A stretch of DNA of 64,000 bases from contig AZLU01000146.1 in NCBI GenBank assembly GCA_002224055.1, positions 1 through 64,000 on the forward strand, written 5' to 3'. A program made the position numbers and the translations under genes. Each line of letters opens with the position of its first letter. Within the stretch, counting starts at the first letter, position 1. The notes beneath the pieces were generated by a model that did not search any database, was not told the origin of the DNA, and was given only the letters and a program-made list of their open reading frames with translations. The stretch is from Pezizomycotina sp. ARF18 (taxonomy: Eukaryota > Ascomycota). Below, piece after piece: positions 11,300-21,117 of the stretch.

Positions 11300-13900
11300 A
11301 GGGAGGTTGAGAAAGCATGTTTTCGTGGTGAAACTTTCAGAAGCTGCGGAGCGCAGTTACAGTTGGTTGACTGGCGCTAAACCGAGGGATGAAAAATATC
11401 GCCTAATCTCTTCTTCCCAAAAGAAAAAAAAGAAAAAAACCCAATAAATGAAGCTATGCGAACTTCATGGAATTGCCTTAGTGAAATACTGCGAGGGTGG
11501 TTGGTAGTCCATGTTTCATAGTTCTACGCTTCGTCGTCGTATGACCCGCCTATCCATTTAACAATATGCCAAAAGTGAGATACGCCATACCTCAACCCAT
11601 GTCTTCCCAATCAAGACTACATGAATCAATACAGTAATTCAAGCGCGTCAAAATGGTATAGCGCATTCATGGTGAAGATGTGCGCTGGGACACAAGATAA
11701 CAGATGGTTTAAGATCAGAGATGGCCCTCGGCGAATTTCCTGACGAAGAGAAACAGAAAAGTTTGAGCATACACACATACCTCTTTTTGAGCAAAGTAGC
11801 GTAAGAGTTTGTGTACAAGCCTTAGCTTCTTTGAATACCATGGGTCAATTAGTCTAACAGCATACGTTGGGGAACCCCAATTGGGTTGTGATGGTCGTCC
11901 TACGAGTATTGGCATGGAAGAACTTAGAAATGATGAGATGGTGTTCCTAGCCGTCTCAACTATACTTCCATTCCAAAGCAATCATTTTTTCGGCTCAGCA
12001 TGGCCGTGCAAGCAGAATGGCATGGAGCTTTGGCTCGGAGTCATAGGTTGAGGTACACGTAACCGAGGGAACATCATTCGACTGCTTTCCTGTGAGTAGA
12101 GTTTCAAAATGTAAATACGCAGAAAAACGGTTTCTCAACTCACCCTTTACCACGAATTCAAAGGGGTAGATCCAACCAGCCTGCCGCCTTAATCCGAAAC
12201 TACTGTTTAAATATCTTAGGGCTATAGGTTGAGATGTTCTAGCTAAGCTATATTCCTATTCCTGATCTCAGTTCGCACGTTGACATCTCTAAACTACATG
12301 AACTCTTGGATATAGCTCCTCAAGTCATACCGGATTTATGAACCTTCACAACCGATGAATTTGCTTGCTTGGGGTGATTCAAATTACATTAGATTTAAAA
12401 GTTGAGAGTACTAGTTGAAGAACCATTTCTTAGCCATTCCTCCTCTCCTTGTCGTTTACTCGGCGTGAAGGCACTTAGGAATGACAGTAGCACTTGCAAC
12501 TATACCTCCATGAGATTTGACCTTACTTTTCTATTCCCCTCAGTGCAGTGGTTTGAATGATACTCGTCTTGGTGATTGTGAAGGTAAGTTGGGGAACACT
12601 TCTATTTATGTTCTTATCGTTGGTGTTGCATCGTCAATGGAGCGTTCGACGGTCAATTAAGCGTTCGACGAACGATGTTCATGAACTGATGGTTCCCAAA
12701 GTATAGCCTGTTGAAAATTCATCACCACGACTAGACTCTATTTACCACAGTGCTTTGAATGATATTATTTTTATTGTATGAGAGGATGGGTTGGGCCACA
12801 TTCGCGGTCTCCTGCAATTAAAAATCCAGGACTCGGGTCTTTTGGCTCAGGAGGGGTACTCTATGATCACGGTTACTCAAACTATATAACTCGAGAAGTA
12901 AAAGCACCCAGCTGAATTCCCCAAGCCTACCCGGATTCAATAAAATGAATCTGCCTCCTGAGATTGCTAGGTTGAGAAACCATTTCTCACGGAAGTTGAT
13001 AATCTTGCTCGCGAACTAATCATCCCGCCTCTAAAAAGAAGAATTTTACAAATTTACAAGCAAACGGTTCCTTGAAGCATTTAACCTGTAGATCTCAACA
13101 CCACCAATGCACTCCCGGCATCCCCCTGAGCGAGGAAATATAATTTTGCTTGCGGGATCTGTTAGGTTGAGAAACCATTACTCAGAGAGGTTCATATCCT
13201 CATCTTGTATGCCCGCCATACCTTGCCTTAAAAAGGAACACTTCGAAAAATGGTTTCTTGTAATACCTCAAGAGAGATTCTAAGAAAAGGAATATACTCC
13301 GCACATCTCACTGAGTTCAAAAATATAGATTCGCGTCCTAAACAGGTTATGTTGAGCAACCAGATTTTAGGGATGTTTAAATCCCACGTTGTGGACGTAG
13401 GTTTGGCTTTGACGAAAGGAAACTCAGGAAAATGGGGTTCCCAAAGTATATTACCTTCAATTTTGAAATATAGAATATTATGTACTCACTCACGCGGATC
13501 GGAATATGTGAATTTTCTTCAGAGAAAGGTGGTGTTGGGTATCTATCAATACTCTCCATGCTACCTTATGCGTTGCATAAGGAATATAGTACCTCATACC
13601 GCAGCCCATGTAAATAGCGTGAGTCCAACATGTACTGCATAACAGTTTAAAATACACAATCTCGCAGAGCTAACGCTGGTGGATCGTGAATTAGAATCAA
13701 TTGTCAATGAGATGATAGGTTGAGGTGGACGGTTTCGAGTGGTGAAGGAGTAAATCGTTGGTGATGGGAGTGGGATTTGGGCGAAAACGACATACACCAG
13801 AACGCGGTTCCCAAACCATACTACAAGACTAAACTTGAGGTAGAATCTAAAACTGCTTAGTGCCGCGGATGACAAATTATTGTTCTTTTTTGCGAATAGC
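11300..13900. repeat. diverged ~185-bp repeat array, block 2
   Basis: About fourteen units. Anchor A (AGGTTGAGAAACCATT or close) occurs near 11303, 11498, 11680, 11867, 12046, 12222, 12402, 12583, 12785, 12969, 13163, 13346, 13531 and 13716, spaced 170-202 bp. Anchor B (GGTTCCCAAAGTATA or close) lies 85-110 bp after each, best seen near 12691, 13436 and 13806. The units at 12969 and 13163 share the longest identical start. The same anchors build block 1, so both blocks belong to one family split by a gene. Confidence 0.65.
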
Positions 13901-14361
13901 ATACGTTCGTGTATATCATGTTTTCCCATACTGGTCGTTTATGGGATAGTGACGAGGGGCATGCCGAGCGGAGTATTACGAAAATTAGGATGTCCCAGCC
14001 TACGACTGCACACTGCGAGGACTGTACTTTTGGAATCTCCAGAGCGAACTCGGTTAAATGCTGAGGCATTTACTCAAGCCATAGTGGGTTTGGGACTCGG
14101 GATTTCGGACTCGTACGGAGCTTGGATTCTATCAGCAGATCGTAAGGAGAGCCGGTGCAGAGAACCAAGGTTAAGACAACCACGACATCGCAAAGATACT
14201 ACATTCTCTGGACAAAAAGCGAAAGCTTGAAGCACCAAAAATTGCTCTTGAAGCAATAACGCTGCTCAATCCCCAAGGCGCGAATGTTCTTTTAGGGAAT
14301 GGCAAGTTTGTCCCGGTCATCACGGCGGGTTTCCAAATTTTTCTTACCAGTGGAATTAAAA
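13901..14361. other. no gene seen
   Basis: Open frames on both strands near 13880-14230 carry no recognisable domain and are probably chance. Confidence 0.35.
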
Positions 14362-14710
14362 TTAAATTAAAACGGCGCGGTTTAACAACTTCCTCGTCCA
14401 CACCTCGACATCCACCTCCATCCCCATCTGCAATTCCTTCCCGTACTCCCTAACCTTCTCAATCTCCCTCAGCTCCCTAAAAAGCTATCCAGCATCCCAC
14501 CACTTCCTCATCTCTTACCTTTCCTTTCTATCGTCTCATCCTTGTCCCACAAACAGCCCTACCAAACATCTCACAATTCTCGCAACTCCCCACCTCTCCA
14601 CCCCAACCCCCTTTCTCCACCACCGTTTTGCTTCCTCCCAACCCTACAACAATAAACACGCAATATCTAATACAGAGCAAAGCACTAGGGAGACGGCGCT
14701 TCAGCAACAA
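14362..14710 (-). pseudogene. 3' fragment of an F-box/CxxC family copy
   Basis: Minus-strand text reads GSCENCEMF (CxxC) near 14595. After frame changes it gives ELREIEKVREYGKEL and GMEVDVE, ending at 14362. The tail is nearly the same as that of copy 5 at 17.8 kb (EPREIEKVREYGKQF, MEVDSKR). The nucleotide text is also alike, including the stretch coding GMLDSF. No F-box is found upstream. The fragment starts beside the poly(T) run at 14730-14757. It shows that the charged tail is a conserved family module. Confidence 0.6.
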
Positions 14711-14729
14711 GATTCGTTAACAACTAGTG

Positions 14730-14757
14730 TTTTTTTTTTTTTTTTTTTTTTTTTTTT
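14730..14757. repeat. poly(T) tract, 28 bases
   Basis: Uninterrupted T run at the upstream edge of the family fragment on the minus strand. Confidence 0.95.
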
Positions 14758-15189
14758 GTTTAAAGATCTTCGCATTAATTCGTCTGGCGAACAGCTATTC
14801 ATGAATTGAAGCTCTTGAAACATCGTTCTAGTATCGAGGACTAAGATAATCGGGCAAAAGAGACAAAAGATCTACCATGGGCCGAAAAGAAACCCCGAAG
14901 AAGAGAAAATGCCCCCCGGGGAAAGGGTGTTGACAATGAGTCTTGATATGTACAACGAGGGGAACGCACACGCACGACACTGCTACTTAGTACCGTGTGC
15001 CCTAACAAGAATCTATGTTCCAGGGAGTCTTGATGGTCTTCTTCAACAGCCCTACACATAACGGTTGCGTCGAAGGCCAGCAATCCATCGACTCGGAGGG
15101 AAAGACCACTTTCAAGATCCCCTATCCAAGAGCCGTCATGTATCTGTGTATCTGAGCTAAAATACAACTTTCACAAATCAATCATCGAG
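14758..15189. other. no gene seen
   Basis: A minus-strand frame (14841-15167) is open but has no family match. Confidence 0.3.
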
Positions 15190-15672
15190 TCAAAAAAAAG
15201 TCCTGTCCAAGTACACCCCAATGCTCCCTGTATACAAAGAGTATCGGAATAACAAGGACAAAACCAAACAAAGCCTATCAGAGCGCAACCCTGAAAAGTG
15301 TGAGCCTTTAACTATAAAGAGTATTGAAATAACCATCAAAAATATCCAACATACCCTATCAAGGCGCAACCCTGAAAGCGAGGGGTTAGTACTCCAAGAC
15401 CAACCCGTACGGCCTTCCCTTCTTCCTGTTTGGAAAATCCAAATCGTCATGCGCGACGCGACTGGGGTCCTTGCTATAATCAAGGCCAAGCTCGCCGAAT
15501 CCTTTCGTGATGCTCGAATCCGAAGTCCTTCTACCAGGCTGTCCAGGCTGTTCCTGTCTGCTGGCCTCCAAGAGTCCGACCTTCTCCTATGTTCAAAGTC
15601 TCGCTGTGGTGGCCTTTTGAGATTCATCTCCTGCTGATCAACACGCGGGTCGATAACTGTCGCTCTCGTCAT
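15190..15672 (-). CDS. unrecognised frame downstream of F-box copy 4
   Basis: The open frame begins MTRATVIDPRVDQQEMNLKR. A second frame carries SSITKGFGELGLDYSKDP and HDDLDFPNRKKGRPYGL, which looks like protein text. It lies directly behind F-box copy 4 on the same strand and may be its C-terminal half after a frame change. Its last part runs through an 80-bp duplication (15236-15380), which is unlikely to be coding. Function unknown. Confidence 0.3.
   Translation of the reverse strand: MTRATVIDPRVDQQEMNLKRPPQRDFEHRRRSDSWRPADRNSLDSLVEGLRIRASRKDSASLALIIARTPVASRMTIWIFQTGRREGRTGWSWSTNPSLSGLRLDRVCWIFLMVISILFIVKGSHFSGLRSDRLCLVLSLLFRYSLYTGSIGVYLDRTFF
15236..15380. repeat. imperfect ~80-bp tandem duplication
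   Basis: AAAGAGTATCGGAATAAC at 15236 recurs as AAAGAGTATTGAAATAAC at 15316. CTATCAGAGCGCAACCCTGA at 15277 recurs as CTATCAAGGCGCAACCCTGA at about 15356. Two diverged copies of one unit. Confidence 0.85.
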
Positions 15673-16093
15673 AACCGGCGCCGGTTTCGTCGGCGGCCTA
15701 AAAATCCGCCGCAGAACGACCGCCGCGTTATGCCTATAATTCTTTGAAGACTGCGTGGCTTTATCCTTAGATTACCTTTTTCGAGGTGATTGATGAGACG
15801 GGCGGCTTTTTCGGGAGGATGTTTATGCTTTGATAACTTGATCGGTTGGAACGGAAAGTAACGGCGAATTCTGCGAAGTCGGAGTAACAATGAAACCCGG
15901 GAGCTTGGAGCATAGTACAAGGGAGGAGGTGGGGAAGGCGGGGAGGCGGGACGTGTATTCTCATGTACCGGCAAGAGAGGCGGACCGATTGCCTGTCCTT
16001 ATCGGACTGGATGTGAGAGAGGATACGATAGAGGACGTCCAGGGGATGGACAACAGCGGTGAGGGAGTGACCAAGGAAAGTGGCGGCGAGCAA
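15669..16093 (-). CDS. F-box family copy 4
   Basis: The frame from 16093 starts MLAATFLGHSLTAVV and holds an F-box at residues 15-50: HPLDVLYRILSHIQSDKDRQ, SVRLSCRYMRIHVPPP. DRQSVR matches the DRQSLR core of the sister genes. A neighbouring frame gives HPPEKAARLINHLEKGNL, which may correspond to the FLxRL helix. No CxxC is visible nearby. It may run on into the frame at 15190-15672. Family role (Skp1-binding receptor) is by homology. Confidence 0.55.
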
Positions 16094-16242
16094 GTCATGG
16101 TTATTTATAAGAACTGGCTCCGTGGATGGAGGTTGTTAGATTTTGTTTGCCGTTGGAGAAGTGGTGGTGGTTGTAAGTGGTTGTTAATTTTGTTTGCATG
16201 TTGGTTGTTTGCTTGAGGTTGAATATTGCCGTTTTAAGGAGG

Positions 16243-16258
16243 AAAAAAAAAAAAAAAA
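16243..16258 (-). promoter_or_regulatory. poly(dA:dT) tract upstream of F-box copy 4
   Basis: A16 on the plus strand, T16 for the minus-strand gene, 150 bp before its ATG. Such tracts exclude nucleosomes in fungal promoters. Confidence 0.35.
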
Positions 16259-16272
16259 GCGTCAAGAACTGT

Positions 16273-16301
16273 CTTATTATTATTATTATTATTATTATTA
16301 T
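16273..16301. repeat. (ATT)n microsatellite
   Basis: About nine ATT units. Confidence 0.95.
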
Positions 16302-17196
16302 ATTTTTTATTTTAATTTTACCCTTGGCAGTAGACGCCGCCGACGCTCTAGTGTATACTTCTCCCGTGCGTTTCGATATTGCCTGATCTTCAGGTGGCAG
16401 TTTTGCTTCTCACGTGAACGACATTTGGCGACTGTATCATGCCTCGGCGCGGCGACATTGTTTGCGGCAGTTTGCTGCCTATCTGCGCTTCGCAATATAT
16501 CCTTGCGGAAAAGTTTTCAAAGACCAGGCAATCGGGCCGGGCCGATGTTTCGGCGCGATTCATGCCATGATCCTCCCCACCACACGACAGACGATAAACA
16601 CCACCTTATAGCATCACTAATCCGTTGCAAAAAACATAGCTGACGAACAGCTCTAGCTATTGATCCAAGGTACAGTGCCTAGCGCCACTAAGCTAAAGTT
16701 CAGAAAAGAATAAGGCTGAGGCATCGCCCCACCAAGTCATCCCAAGCTCTCGAATCGAATCAATCCTTCCGCAGCTAGTAATGTTGACAAATCTCTCTCG
16801 CCATGGCGTGCATGGCAGACAGACGGCGAGCAACGTTTTCGAATCAATTCCTGGTTTAATTTCGTCCGCTGCCAATATAAAACCAGGGGTTGCTTCCAGA
16901 AAAAAGTCTCCCCTAAACGGTGTAACGGTCAGGTCGACGCTTCCTACCCCTCACGTAAGCTTTAAATAGGCATGAAACAACCCACCGCTGCAGGGAGTGG
17001 TGGTCGTCGATAATTTCGCCAAAAATCACGACACTCAGATTGAGATCTCCCTCTATCGGGCTTCTGTTCTCCTTCTCGAATCGCAATTATCGAGACGGCG
17101 AGGCAGACAAAAGCAGACATCCCTGATTCTCGACGACTTATGCGCTAAGCTGACTCTGATATAAGCTAAACCAGCACGCAGATTTTTCGTCCGGAG

Positions 17197-17207
17197 TTTT
17201 TTTTTTT
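17197..17207 (+). promoter_or_regulatory. poly(dA:dT) tract upstream of F-box copy 5
   Basis: T11, about 100 bp before the ATG at 17305, followed by CCCCTTATATTC. Confidence 0.35.
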
Positions 17208-17304
17208 CCCCTTATATTCAATCTATGTCAGCTTCCTCCAACATAATTCGCACCTGCGTAATCCCGAAATTTCGTCACCATCCACACCATCAACTGCCCC
17301 CGAT

Positions 17305-17859
17305 ATGCAAGAAACCATAATGACGACGATCAACACCCTAACCCCCGAACTACTACTCCTCATCTCCTCCCACCTCACAAACGAAGCCGACGCGCAATCC
17401 CTCCGCTACGCATGCCGCGGATTCCACACCATCCTCCCACCGCCGACAACGATAATGTACACCTGCGACTCCGCGACATTTCGCTTCTATACGGCTTCCA
17501 CACAAATACTTCGAACAATCAAAAGACGACGGACTGGATACGACCCGAAGAACGAAGGGAATTTTTAGCGAGATTGTATAGGATATCAAGGATAAAGAAG
17601 GGTTGATATTGTGCGTTTACTGCTGTAGCATCGGTAAAGAGCAAAACAGGAAAAGGGAGGAACGGCTGTCAGTAGGTGTGAACGGTGTCACGAGAGGGAT
17701 GTTTGTAAGAAGGGTGTATTGGTGAAGGAAGGGGTGAACAAGGGCGGCGAGGTAGTGGGCATGCTGGATAGCTTTTTTCGGGAGCCGAGGGAGATAGAGA
17801 AGGTTAGGGAGTACGGGAAGCAATTTGAGGTGGAGATGGAGGTAGACAGCAAGAGATAA
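17305..17859 (+). CDS. F-box/CxxC family copy 5, full architecture
   Basis: Most informative member. The F-box is at residues about 10-50 from 17305 (LTPELLLLISSHLTNEADAQ, SLRYACRGFHTILPPP). A second frame (17412-17606) carries IRPEERREFLARLYRISRI, the FLxRL helix. A third frame gives LCVYCCSIGKEQ (first CxxC). After another change CERCHERDVCKKGVLVKEG (second CxxC with ER following) runs without stop through GGEVVGMLDSFFREPREIEK and VREYGKQFEVEMEVDSKR to TAA at 17857-17859. The order F-box, helix, CxxC, CxxC-ER, charged helical tail appears to be the ancestral layout. The start could also be the ATG at 17320. Confidence 0.7.
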
Positions 17860-18332
17860 AAAGACGAAATTGAAGGCAGGAAATTAATATTACTTTTTTG
17901 AAAGGAATTCTCTCCGCAGGCCTGCTGTCGCCCCTGCCCAGTAAAATTGAGCCCCTGGACCCGCTATATATGCTCTTGATTGGTTTGCTATTTATGCGAG
18001 CGTCCGTGATGGTGACTGCCTATGGGCTGAAAAACACAAAGAGCCGCAAGAAAAAGAAAAAGTCGCAATGACCAGGCTCACGTTTATGGGCTGCTTAAGA
18101 CCAGCTTATTACGCTGCTGCGTTGTTCATTAGGACAACAATTCCCAAGGTGGACCAGCCACAGCTTCAAGAAAACTCAGGATTAATCCTTAAGCTGTCTT
18201 CCCTCCTACCCATACTACTATGTCTTCCTCCTTTATACCTATGTACAAAACCTTCGCGAAAAAACCCTATAACGCCGCGGAAAAAAAAAAAACATAAAAA
18301 CAGAAATAAATGAGAAAAGAAAGACCAAGAAA
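17860..18332. other. spacer before F-box copy 6
   Basis: No gene seen. Contains a poly(A) run at 18281-18292 upstream of copy 6. Confidence 0.4.
18281..18292 (+). promoter_or_regulatory. poly(dA:dT) tract upstream of F-box copy 6
   Basis: A12 about 40 bp before the presumed ATG at 18333. Confidence 0.3.
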
Positions 18333-18840
18333 ATGTTCACCCACCACCTCCCGCAAGCCCTCCTCACCCTCCCATCCTCATCGCCACCGTCTTCGTCGTC
18401 CTCCCCCCCTCCAAAGCCCCGAAAACGCGCAAAACGACACCACATTCCTCCTCTTTTCCACCAGAACTACTCCTCCACATCCTCTCATACCTGTCAGAAT
18501 CCGACGTTCAGTGTCTCCGACATACCTGCAAGCGGTACATACCGCTCGTTCTTCCCACCACCCCAACCACCGTCGTCGAATAGAAGTGAGCAGCGCCGGA
18601 AGTTCATGCAGCAGCGTAAAGACTTCCTTAGGAGGATCGCGAGGGATTTAAGCGGTGGCGAATTCGCGTGCTTGCGGTGTTATACTATACAGCATGGTGA
18701 GAACTGCGATAGTAGGTGAGAGGGGGGAGTGGTGTAGAGCTTGTTGGGAGAGACGAGGCGGTGCGTCGCTTAAAAGGAAAAAAAAAAAAGAGGAGAGGAA
18801 GGTGAGAAGAGATAAAGAAGAGCCGGTTATTGCGTCGCAG
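18333..18840 (+). CDS. F-box/CxxC family copy 6
   Basis: The ATG at 18333 opens a Pro/Ser-rich leader. The F-box lies in another frame as PELLLHILSYLSESDVQCLR and HTCKRYIPLVLP. The first frame then supplies QRRKFMQQRKDFLRRIARDL and FACLRCYTIQHGENC (first CxxC). The next frame gives EWCRACWERRGG (second CxxC followed by ER) and a Lys/Glu-rich tail running into an A11 stretch. CxxC-WER is shared with copy 11. The 3' end meets copy 7 on the opposite strand. At least three frame changes. Confidence 0.65.
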
Positions 18841-19221
18841 AAGCACATTCTTTACAGCTCCTACTCCACCCCATATCCCCCTCCTTATCATAAACAAACC
18901 GTAAACACGGCTCGCTTTCTTCGCGAAGTAAGAACAACCCAGGCATACGAACAGCGTCCTATTCCCATCTGCGTCTTGCATTGGTCTGTCTTTTAGCAAT
19001 CGGAAGAGGAAGGCGCGCTGGTGTTGCAGTCCCGGGCTGACCCAGCGGAATTTGCGCGGTTGCTTTTCGGGGTTCCGTGCGGCGCGGGAGGAAGCGAGGA
19101 GCGGAAGGGTTTGCAGGTGAAGCGCAGACATTGGCGGTCTGTTTCTGTTGGGAGGGAGTGGAAGATTTGGAGGAGGAGCTCGAGGGGGAGGAGGAGATGT
19201 AGTTTGTGGTGGTTTCGACAT
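18841..19221 (-). CDS. F-box/CxxC family copy 7
   Basis: The minus-strand ATG at 19221 starts MSKPPQTTSPPPP. One frame over lies a clear F-box, LELLLQIFHSLPTETDRQCL, then RFTCKPFRSSLPP. The original frame then gives HQRAFLFRLLKDRP and TLFVCLGCSYFAKK, the helix and first CxxC. No second CxxC is seen before the convergent copy 6. The leader and F-box differ by one frame step. Confidence 0.6.
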
Positions 19222-19561
19222 CGTTTTGAGGGCCTTTGAAGTGTCTTGATGAAGAATATCGAATAGTAGACTATTTTGAACGGATTAAATACTGGAAAGT
19301 TACCTCACTTCGTTCGCAGTTTTTTTCTCTTGAGGCGGGGGGGTTACCGTCTACTCCTTCCACAACGAGGAACACTGCCACCGAGATACACGCAGGATCG
19401 AAAAGCACAGCCTGAGAATATAAATCCCTTGAACGAAATATTGCCATAACGCCTTGGAAACAATGGAGCTCCGGGCTGCGAAAAACAACGAGAGTATGGA
19501 AGCGGAAAAAAGTGAAAATGTTATACTGTACTTTCTTATTCACAGTCCACGCCGCGTGCAT
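19222..19561. other. spacer between minus-strand copies 7 and 8
   Basis: No gene seen; promoter region of copy 7. Confidence 0.35.
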
Positions 19562-19969
19562 TTACGACACGTGATGGAGCGGTCCACCGTCCGCCCCGAA
19601 CCAGAATTGCGTCGCTGCTTGGTGCAACTGAATACACCGACTGCACACGAACCACTTCTCCTTCTCCGCGACGGCAAATCCCTGATCAGCATGTTCAGAA
19701 AGTCGGTTTTTTCCTTCTTGTCTTCCAGCAGGAAACTTGGAAGTACGGGACTATGCCAGTGGGTTCTGCTGTGGGTTCTTGTTTCTTGGGCATGGGGAGG
19801 AGGTAGTCCGCGGTTGACGTGTCGTGAGCGGTGGAGGCGGGATGATGGCGTAGAGGCGCCTGCAGGTGTGACGGAGGGATTGGCGTCTGCTTCGGAGAGT
19901 ACGATGGGATGCGATGCACAGGTGAAGTTCGACGGGAGGGAGAGTACTGTGGGCTCGTGGAGAAGTCAT
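19562..19969 (-). CDS. F-box/CxxC family copy 8
   Basis: The ATG at 19969 begins MTSPRAHSTLPPVELHLCIA, then RRQSLRHTCRRLYAIIPPPP, a diverged F-box with the QSLRxxCRR core. Another frame supplies EKTDFLNMLIRDLPSR, the FLxxLxRDLP helix. A third gives VCSRCIQLHQAATQF (CxxC) to a stop at 19562-19564. No second CxxC is visible. Three frames are used in 400 bp. Confidence 0.55.
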
Positions 19970-20260
19970 CGAGGGGAGTTATTGGATAAAAAGTTGAGAA
20001 TCGCGTGTACTTTCCGTAGTGTCGATGGTGTTTCTTCTTTCTTTCTTTTTCCTTTTCGTGGGGGCTCCGCTACTTTTGACTCAGCGAGAAAACGTGAATG
20101 CGGTTCCACGCGAGAGCCCATGCTCGTCCTCCTTTTCTTCCCTCCCCTCCACAAAAATTTCAAACCGTTCCAGTGTACTTCGGCCATCCTACTACGCTGC
20201 CACCCCAAGCTACCGCAATCTCGGCACGCTGTAAACCGCGCGCCAGCGTTCTTCTCCTAC

Positions 20261-20330
20261 TCTTCTTGTTCTTCTTGTTCTTCTTGTTCTTCTTGTTCTT
20301 CTTGTTCTTCTTGTTCTTCTTGTTCTTCTG
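20261..20330. repeat. TTCTTCTTG microsatellite, ~7.8 units
   Basis: Nearly perfect 9-bp unit, 70 bp long. Because the unit is divisible by three it keeps frames open on both strands. Confidence 0.97.
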
Positions 20331-20466
20331 TTCCGCTTCTTCTCCCTGGCCCAGATACCGGTACAGCTTCGCTGTCTCCCGCAGGCAAACGCACGCAGCG
20401 CACGAGAAACCAGTCCGCCTCTAATCTGCGGCGGCATATCTCTAAGCATCCTACTTGAAAAATCGA

Positions 20467-20479
20467 TTTTTTTTTTTTT
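20467..20479 (+). promoter_or_regulatory. poly(dA:dT) tract upstream of F-box copy 9
   Basis: T13, about 55 bp before the ATG at 20534. Confidence 0.35.
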
Positions 20480-20533
20480 CGCGTCGTCGGCCTACCTGGG
20501 AACATCAAGATACGGGAAATCTATACGCTTTTT

Positions 20534-20887
20534 ATGCACGAAGCCGCCAAATCGTCCGTCATGCCTCCAGGCCCTACGCTCCCTCACTCCCACCGAACTC
20601 CTCCTTGAAATCCACTCTACTTCACACCACGGTCGTCTGAACGTCGAATCCCTCCGCGCCACATGTCGCCTCTTCCGCTCTCTGCTTCCGCAACTGTACT
20701 GCGAGCCTGCGGGCCTTCGCGACTCAAAACGATCGTCCCGAAAGATGGAATATGCTGAGGAGGCAGCTGAGTTCCTGAAAAGGCTAGCGAACGATTCCAA
20801 TGGGCGTGCTCGCGCTGCAACGGGCTCATCGAAGGGAAACCGGTGCGGTGCGAGGATTGCAGGGAGCGTTTGAGGTTTTGGAAGTGA
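20534..20887 (+). CDS. F-box/CxxC family copy 9, compact
   Basis: The ATG at 20534 opens MHEAAKSSVMPPG. One frame over, the F-box reads LTPTELLLEIHSTSHHGRLN, then VESLRATCRLFRSLLPQ, and stays open through EYAEEAAEFLKRLANDSN, the helix. A second change leads to WACSRCNGLIEGKPVRCEDC, then RERLRFWK and stop at 20885-20887. The two CxxC pairs are only 12 residues apart, giving the clearest zinc-ribbon-like arrangement of the family. It is the shortest complete-looking member, about 115 residues. Confidence 0.65.
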
Positions 20888-21002
20888 ATAAGGAGAAGGT
20901 GGTGAGAGGTTATGAAGCTCGAGCTCTACGGTTCAACGTTTTTTATTGAGGGTGGCGGGGATAAAGGAATAAACATAGAGTTCGTGGAGGCTCTGTTCAG
21001 CC

Positions 21003-21023
21003 TTTTTTTTTTTTTTTTTTTTT
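21003..21023 (+). promoter_or_regulatory. poly(dA:dT) tract upstream of F-box copy 10
   Basis: T21, about 95 bp before the ATG at 21118. Confidence 0.35.
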
Positions 21024-21117
21024 GTTTTTAAATCCAATCCATTAATTTTCAATCTTTACTCGCTACACCCCCACCAAACACCCTTCACCACTCCACATTC
21101 ACATCGCCCATCGCACC

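Larger units (their letters stand above)
16094..17304. other. divergent intergenic region between F-box copies 4 and 5
   Basis: Holds a poly(A) run (16243-16258), an (ATT)n microsatellite and promoter sequence for both flanking copies. Other frames are short and without a domain. Confidence 0.45.
19970..20533. other. divergent region between copies 8 and 9, with microsatellite
   Basis: Holds the 9-bp repeat at 20261-20330 and a T13 tract. A long plus-strand frame through it is judged to be chance. Confidence 0.5.

Noticed and set aside
7590-13900. Reading the 185-bp arrays as a repeat protein or as a CRISPR array
   Set aside because: Unit length varies from 170 to 202 bp and is not frame-keeping; units are too long and too diverged for CRISPR and this is a fungal chromosome.
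13880-14230. Plus-strand frame of 116 codons
   Set aside because: Composition unlike the real genes here, no domain, and a minus-strand frame is also open.
14730-14757. Poly(T) run as the tail of a retroposed F-box copy
   Set aside because: For the minus-strand fragment the run lies upstream of the coding text, not after its end, so it cannot be a poly(A) tail of that copy.
19454-20458. Longest open frame of the window (334 codons, plus strand)
   Set aside because: It is antisense to F-box copy 8 and then runs through a 9-bp microsatellite that cannot create stops; the Cys-Ser repeats come from the microsatellite. No domain.
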